Part shown: positions 6,231 through 9,328 of the stretch, one piece after another
Layout: each line of letters begins with the position of its first letter
How positions within the stretch are numbered: the first letter of the stretch is position 1
Source of the DNA: Bacillota bacterium
Lineage (GTDB): Bacteria; Bacillota; Clostridia; Peptostreptococcales; Anaerovoracaceae
Assembly: GCA_017515765.1 (NCBI GenBank)
Contig: JAFWFF010000194.1
Location: forward strand, 1 to 9,328
DNA length: 9,328 nucleotides
Direction: 5' to 3'
Notes under the pieces: model-generated
Told to the model about the DNA's origin: nothing
The model's input: the letters and a program-made list of their open reading frames with translations, nothing else
Database searches by the model: none
Position numbers and translations under genes: made by a program

Positions 6231-6262
6231 AAAACGACCCGGAAATGAGCTTCCCGGATCGT
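6231..6262 (-). terminator. Rho-independent terminator of the infC-rpmI-rplT operon
   Basis: On the minus strand an 11-bp stem, arms at 6262-6252 and 6244-6234 with two G-T pairs, encloses a 7-base loop (AGCTCAT). TTTT follows directly, and a second T run appears ten bases later. It begins 14 bases after the rplT stop, the expected place for the operon end. Confidence 0.85.
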
Positions 6263-6276
6263 CTGGTCATCTATGC

Positions 6277-6633
6277 TTATTTCGCGGCGTTCTTCGCGGT
6301 CTCGCAGAGCTTCGCAAAGCCGGCTGCGTCGTAGATCGCCATCTCGGAGAGCATCTTCCTGTTGATGTCGATGCCGCTCTTCTTCAGACCGTCCATAAGG
6401 CGGCTGTAGGACATGCCGTTCAGTCTGGCGCCGGCGTTGATGCGGGCGATCCACATCTGTCTGTACTGTCTCTTCTTCAGCTTTCTTCCGATGTATGCGG
6501 AACGCAGGCTCCTCATAACGGCGGGATTGGCTGCCTTGAACTGATTCTTTCTGGCGCCGTAGAATCCCTTGGCCTGCTTAAGGATCTTTTTATGTCTCTT
6601 GTGGGCGTTAACGCCTTTCTTTACTCTTGCCAT
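6277..6633 (-). CDS. rplT: Large ribosomal subunit protein bL20
   Basis: The 118 residues are the normal L20 length, and the sequence is recognisable throughout: MARVKKGVNAHKRHKKILKQ at the start, then AKGFYGARKNQFKAA, RSAYIGRKLKKRQYRQMWI and ARINAGARLNGMSYSRLMDGL. L20 is an early assembly protein that binds 23S rRNA. The basic N-terminal half threads into rRNA and the C-terminal half is globular. In other bacteria L20 also represses its own operon by binding the leader or the rpmI region, which fits the attenuator seen upstream of infC. An AGGAGGT site lies eight bases before the ATG. The gene follows rpmI after 22 bases and is last in the operon, ahead of a terminator. Confidence 0.98.
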   Translation of the reverse strand: MARVKKGVNAHKRHKKILKQAKGFYGARKNQFKAANPAVMRSLRSAYIGRKLKKRQYRQMWIARINAGARLNGMSYSRLMDGLKKSGIDINRKMLSEMAIYDAAGFAKLCETAKNAAK

Positions 6634-6655
6634 TTCTCTTACCTCCTAATCCCTC

Positions 6656-6856
6656 TTACTTCGCCATGGACCTTAACATTCTCTTCAGATCAGCGCTGGA
6701 GAGGGTAGTCGCCTTACGCAGTCCTCTTTTTCTTCTCGGGGTCTTGCTGGTAAGCTTATGGCTCTTGTAAGCCTTGTTTCTCTTTACTTTGCCGCTGCCG
6801 GTGGGTCTGAGTCTCTTGCAGGCGCCTCTGTGCGACTTCATCTTAGTCTTTGCCAT
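6656..6856 (-). CDS. rpmI: Large ribosomal subunit protein bL35
   Basis: The 66-residue, highly basic protein MAKTKMKSHRGACKRLRPTG, with the KVKRNKAYKSH and TPRRKRGLRK stretches, is L35 of the 50S subunit at full length. It lies between infC and rplT, the conserved order across bacteria, 32 bases after infC and 22 before rplT. A GGAGGA site eight bases before the ATG (in CAAGGAGGACAATATA) supports the start. Confidence 0.98.
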   Translation of the reverse strand: MAKTKMKSHRGACKRLRPTGSGKVKRNKAYKSHKLTSKTPRRKRGLRKATTLSSADLKRMLRSMAK

Positions 6857-6888
6857 TATATTGTCCTCCTTGGTTTATCTTTCCGTTT

Positions 6889-7401
6889 TTATTTCTCCGA
6901 CCTGGGAGCGAGCACCATGCTCATGGTGCGGCCTTCCATTACGGGTTTCTTCTCCACAGTGCTGAACTCGGAACAAAGCTCCGCGAACTTGTCCATCACC
7001 TCGCGTCCGAGCTGGGTATGGCCGAGCTCACGCCCCCTGAAGCGCAGAGAAGCCTTGACCTTATCCCCGTCCTTCAGGAATTTGCTCGCCGTATTCGCCT
7101 TGACCTGCAGATCGTGCTCCTCGATAAAGGTGCTGAGCCTGATCTCCTTGACCTCTATGGTGCGCTGTTTCTTCTTGGCTTCTTTTTCGCGTTTCTGGGC
7201 TTCATAGCGGTATTTCCCGTAATCCAGTATCTTGCATACCGGCGGGACCGCGTTCGGCGAGATGTTTACCAGATCGAGCTTGCGCTGCTCGGCGAGGGCA
7301 AGTGCCTCATCCCTGGACATGATGCCCAGCATGGTACCGTCTTCGTCGATTACCCTGAGTTCCTTATCGCGGATCTCCTCGTTGATCTTGTTCTCTTTAA
7401 T
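6889..7401 (-). CDS. infC: Translation initiation factor IF-3, probable AUU start
   Basis: IF3 binds the 30S subunit, keeps it apart from 50S and checks start codon choice. From the ATT at 7401 the protein has 170 residues. The N-terminal domain (about 1-75) contains INEEIRDKELRVI and YGKYRYE, a lysine-rich linker helix follows, and the C-terminal domain (about 85-170) carries EVKEIRLS and RFRGRELGH. The frame has no suitable ATG. A TTG at 7416 is possible, but it overlaps the only strong Shine-Dalgarno site (GGAGGG, 7414-7409), which sits seven bases before the ATT. AUU as the infC start is well known in Escherichia coli and other bacteria, where IF3 rejects it and so limits its own synthesis. 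The choice of ATT is therefore inference from spacing and family knowledge. The gene leads the infC-rpmI-rplT operon. Confidence 0.93.
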   Translation of the reverse strand: MKENKINEEIRDKELRVIDEDGTMLGIMSRDEALALAEQRKLDLVNISPNAVPPVCKILDYGKYRYEAQKREKEAKKKQRTIEVKEIRLSTFIEEHDLQVKANTASKFLKDGDKVKASLRFRGRELGHTQLGREVMDKFAELCSEFSTVEKKPVMEGRTMSMVLAPRSEK

Positions 7402-7414
7402 AGTCTTTCCCTCC
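7399..7414 (-). promoter_or_regulatory. infC ribosome binding site and AUU start
   Basis: GGAGGG (7414-7409), then seven bases, then ATT (7401-7399). The site decides the start: a TTG start at 7416 would place this sequence inside the coding region with only a weak AGG before it. A rare start codon with a strong site is the arrangement expected for self-limiting IF3 expression. Confidence 0.75.
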
Positions 7415-7544
7415 AAGCCTGGTCATAAAAAAACGGACACCAGAAGTATCCGCAAAGTGTCACGCGCCTCAAGGCGCGGTATCGACATCATGGACCCTTC
7501 GGAACGTTATCCTGGGGTGAGAAGCGGAAACTTCTTCTTCGTAC
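7402..7544 (-). promoter_or_regulatory. infC operon leader, probable L20-type attenuation leader
   Basis: About 140 nt separate the predicted transcription start (about 7544) from infC. The leader holds a GC hairpin with 6-bp arms CGCGCC and GGCGCG around TTGA (7478-7463), and after it an intrinsic terminator (7452-7427). GACAC (just before the terminator) can pair with GTGTC in the terminator's second arm, a possible antiterminator. Leaders of this operon in Bacillota are known to respond to L20. A match to that RNA family was not tested. Confidence 0.6.
7427..7452 (-). terminator. Attenuator terminator in the infC leader
   Basis: On the minus strand CGGATAC and GTGTCCG form a 7-bp stem with one T-G pair around the loop TTCTG. 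Seven T residues (7433-7427) follow at once. It ends about 25 bases before the infC start, so it can only control entry into the operon and not end an upstream gene. Confidence 0.8.
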
Positions 7545-7550
7545 TCGAAT

Positions 7551-7579
7551 AATTTATCAAAGCCCGGAGGCTTTGTCAA
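7551..7579 (-). promoter_or_regulatory. Sigma-A promoter of the infC-rpmI-rplT operon
   Basis: A perfect TTGACA (7579-7574), a 17-base spacer and TAAATT (7556-7551) on the minus strand. Transcription should begin near 7544. The spacer is filled by an inverted repeat, CAAAGCC and GGCTTTG around TCCG (7575-7558). Confidence 0.82.
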
Positions 7580-7631
7580 GGGGAAATTTCAACTGTTTTG
7601 CAGGATTTGCCTGCGATTTGGGGCGCGGACA

Positions 7632-7661
7632 TTGACATAATACGTGGGGTGTGGGTATAAT
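7632..7661 (+). promoter_or_regulatory. Full-consensus promoter of the lipoprotein gene
   Basis: TTGACA (7632-7637) and TATAAT (7656-7661) both match the sigma-A consensus in every base, with an 18-base spacer. The start should fall near 7668, leaving a leader of about 20 bases that contains the GGAGGTG ribosome site (7672-7678). The promoter diverges from that of infC. Confidence 0.85.
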
Positions 7662-7687
7662 TCAGGGCGTTGGAGGTGAACAGAAAG

Positions 7688-8131
7688 ATGAAGAAAGATA
7701 TATCGATAACGCTTGTGCTGGTTATGCTCTTATCCCTTGCGGCCTGCGGAAAGACGACAAAATACTGGATCACCCAAAAGTGGGAACCCGTGGCTCTGAT
7801 TGACGTTACCGGAACATACCGAGAAATCAATATCGGCAGTTTTGAGGCCGATAACGATTCATTCACTATTGATTGGCCAGGTCATGTGGTCTGGGAAGGA
7901 ACGTGGGAATGCACCGAAGCCCCGACCAAAACGGAGAACGGTAAAGAAGTAACTATAGGCCAACTCTATGTTCTGACAGGTAAAAGAACGGATATGCCCG
8001 AAAGCGAAGAAATCATTGATTGTTTTATCATGCCAAAGGATGACGGGGGCTATTGGATAACATTCAAATTATACCTCGGAGCGGATGACTCTCTTGAGGA
8101 AACACTGATATTTCAAAGCGTCGATCGATAG
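7688..8131 (+). CDS. Putative lipoprotein of unknown function
   Basis: This is the only plus-strand gene in the window. The 147 residues begin MKKDISITLVLVMLLSLAAC, a short basic start, a hydrophobic core and a lipobox LAAC with Cys20 as the lipidated residue. The mature part (about 127 residues) should face the cell exterior. It has many alternating aromatic and polar residues, such as HVVWEGTWECTE (67-78) and GGYWITFKLYLG (120-131), which suggests a beta-sheet fold, perhaps lipocalin-like. No family was recognised. Two cysteines, 75 and 112, could pair. The ATG at 7688 lies nine bases after GGAGGTG. TTG and GTG codons upstream in frame were rejected because they overlap that site. Sampled lines give a GC content of about 45 percent against roughly 60 percent in neighbouring ribF lines, which hints at a later acquisition. 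Confidence 0.85.
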   Translation: MKKDISITLVLVMLLSLAACGKTTKYWITQKWEPVALIDVTGTYREINIGSFEADNDSFTIDWPGHVVWEGTWECTEAPTKTENGKEVTIGQLYVLTGKRTDMPESEEIIDCFIMPKDDGGYWITFKLYLGADDSLEETLIFQSVDR

Positions 8132-8152
8132 TATCTCATCGGCGATCAAACT

Positions 8153-8179
8153 AAACGGCGGGTCGATCCCGCCGTTTTA
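8153..8179 (+). terminator. Strong hairpin terminator, probably shared by the lipoprotein gene and ribF
   Basis: AAACGGCGGG and CCCGCCGTTT form a perfect 10-bp stem (8153-8162 with 8168-8177) around the loop TCGAT. On the plus strand TTTTATTATT runs through its end, as expected for the lipoprotein gene. On the minus strand the stem starts 14 bases after the ribF stop and is followed by TTTAGTTT, a weaker tract, so it may serve both convergent genes. Confidence 0.85.
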
Positions 8180-8191
8180 TTATTCATAATT

Positions 8192-9133
8192 CTATCGCGA
8201 TCTGCCTTCAAGCCCATCGTGGAACGCCCTTGCCTCCCGGCAGTCCCTCACTATCTGCTCCGACAGTTCTTCGACCGAGTCGAACTTCACCTCGTCGCGC
8301 ATCTTCATCAGGAACTCGACTACTATGCGCTTGCCGTAGAGCTCCTTGTCGAAATCAAAGATGTGGGTCTCGACGTTTTTGACGTTCTCGCCGACTGTCG
8401 GTTTTACGCCTACGTTGGTGACGCTCTTGTAGGACTTCCCGTTCCAGTTGCAGAGCGTCGCGTACACTCCGTTCGGCGGGGTCACCATCTCCGGATCTAT
8501 CACCAGATTGCTCGTCGGGAATCCGAGCCTTCTGCCGAGCCTGTTTCCGACGACCACGTCCCCGGCGATCTCGTAATTTCTCCCCATATATGTCTTGCAG
8601 CGGTCTACGCGGCCCGAAGCGATGAGCGTCCGGATGAGCGATGAACTCACCTCGTTCCCCTCTATCTCAAGCTTATCGACGATCAAAGCCTCGAATCCCA
8701 GCTTTTCTCCCAGTTCGCGGAGAAGAGCGGGATCGCCCTTTGCCTTATATCCGAATCTGTGGTCGGTACCGCAGGCGAGCACTCTGGCGCTGCATCTCCC
8801 GACCAGAAGATCGGACACATACCTCTCCGGGTCCATCTCCATGATCTCGCGCGTGAACGGCACGTCGAACAGGTAGTCTACCCCGAGGCCTGCGAGGATC
8901 TCTTCTTTCTCGCGGCTGTAGAGGATGTTCTTGACCGGTTTCGCGTTCGGCAGAAGGTCTCTCGGGTGGTTGGAGAACGTGAAGACCCCGGCCTTGATCC
9001 CGAGTTCCTTCGCGCGCTCCACGGCTGCGCCGATAAGCTTCTGGTGCCCCAGGTGCACTCCGTCAAATGTGCCGAGCGCGACCGCGCACGGCTCAGTATC
9101 TTTTATCTCAGCAATATCCTTAAAAACTATCAT
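8192..9133 (-). CDS. ribF: Bifunctional riboflavin kinase / FAD synthetase
   Basis: RibF makes FMN from riboflavin and ATP and then FAD from FMN and ATP. The 313 residues are the normal length. The N-terminal FAD synthetase part has the nucleotidyltransferase motif GTFDGVHLGHQ (21-31), FSNHPR (53-58), GTDHRFG (122-128) and VSSSLIR (162-168). The C-terminal riboflavin kinase part has GNRLGRRLGFPTSNL (196-210), PPNGVYA (219-225), NVGVKPT (240-246) and ETHIFDF (255-261), with Glu255 the likely catalytic base. The ATG overlaps the truB stop as ATGA (9133-9130), with AAGG seven bases upstream, so translation is probably coupled to truB. truB-ribF is a widespread pair in Bacillota. The gene supplies FMN, which CoaBC in this window uses. 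Confidence 0.97.
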   Translation of the reverse strand: MIVFKDIAEIKDTEPCAVALGTFDGVHLGHQKLIGAAVERAKELGIKAGVFTFSNHPRDLLPNAKPVKNILYSREKEEILAGLGVDYLFDVPFTREIMEMDPERYVSDLLVGRCSARVLACGTDHRFGYKAKGDPALLRELGEKLGFEALIVDKLEIEGNEVSSSLIRTLIASGRVDRCKTYMGRNYEIAGDVVVGNRLGRRLGFPTSNLVIDPEMVTPPNGVYATLCNWNGKSYKSVTNVGVKPTVGENVKNVETHIFDFDKELYGKRIVVEFLMKMRDEVKFDSVEELSEQIVRDCREARAFHDGLEGRSR

Positions 9134-9328
9134 ACAAAAACCTTATCCGTCCTGAGCGTTCCTTCCTCCTCCGCCCCTCCTACGCCGAGGAAGGATCCGT
9201 CAGATCCGTATACTCTGAAAAGCTTTTCATAGCGCCCGGCGGTCTCTTCTGAAAGCCACTCCGGGAATCCTTCTCCCTGCGCCGCGGTCCACTGGCCGGC
9301 TCTGAGCCTGACGCCCCGCCTGAAGAGA
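9130..9328 (-). CDS. truB: tRNA pseudouridine(55) synthase, C-terminal fragment (cut by window edge)
   Basis: The last 65 codons of a gene that enters from the right edge. The end, RVYGSDGSFLGVGGAEEEGT followed by LRTDKVFV, is the typical C-terminal region of TruB, which makes pseudouridine 55 in the T-loop of tRNAs. The preceding LFRRGVRLRAGQ also fits the part that follows the catalytic domain. The catalytic Asp is outside the window. The stop TGA overlaps the ribF ATG by the ATGA arrangement. Identification rests on this tail and on the conserved truB-ribF order. Confidence 0.85.
   Translation of the reverse strand, partial: LFRRGVRLRAGQWTAAQGEGFPEWLSEETAGRYEKLFRVYGSDGSFLGVGGAEEEGTLRTDKVFV

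Noticed and set aside
7397..7426. Nine-codon leader frame (MTRLGGKDY) whose stop overlaps the infC ATT
   Set aside because: Its ATG follows the attenuator T run without any ribosome site, and it contains the infC site itself. Probably chance.
7600..7614. Inverted repeat GCAGG-ATTTG-CCTGC between the divergent infC and lipoprotein promoters
   Set aside because: Only five-base arms, no matching known site and no T run. Too weak to call an operator.
1..9328. CRISPR array, transposon ends, phage genes, toxin-antitoxin or defence system, tRNA genes
   Set aside because: None was seen on either strand. Gene order and products are those of core metabolism and translation.

Overview
The window looks like a chromosomal housekeeping stretch from a fairly GC-rich Bacillota, probably of class Clostridia. 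The evidence is as follows. The infC-rpmI-rplT and truB-ribF blocks are typical of the phylum. HisG is the short form that needs HisZ. Shine-Dalgarno sites are strong (GGAGG type), promoters are close to the sigma-A consensus, and an ArsP_2-type metal permease of the kind common in Clostridia is present. The genus cannot be named from the sequence. All genes except one lie on the minus strand, so transcription runs from high to low coordinates.

From right to left: (1) the 3' end of truB, overlapping ribF by ATGA (9328-8192). (2) A plus-strand lipoprotein gene of unknown function (7688-8131) with its own consensus promoter. It ends in a strong hairpin that it probably shares with ribF, and it is clearly poorer in GC than its surroundings. 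(3) The infC-rpmI-rplT operon (7579-6231), with a consensus promoter, a leader of about 140 nt holding a terminator-type attenuator, a probable AUU start for infC, and a terminator after rplT. (4) An operon of four tightly packed genes (6141-2859): a HAD-family phosphatase, coaBC (coenzyme A synthesis), an ArsP_2-family permease and a 78-residue Cys-rich membrane protein. (5) The start of a histidine operon (2839-1): hisZ fused to hisG in one reading frame, then hisC and the first codons of hisB. hisD is missing from its usual place between hisG and hisC.

The most notable points are: the HisZ-HisG fusion, with a possible internal start that could also release free HisG; the his promoter, where a 17-bp inverted repeat matching the published GlnR/TnrA box pattern covers the -10 and start region, next to a second palindrome and three 8-bp tandem repeats; the permease plus Cys-rich microprotein pair in a CoA operon; and the infC leader with AUU start and attenuator. 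There is no sign of CRISPR, phage, transposon or a defence system. The window is mostly ordinary core genome with some unusual wiring.
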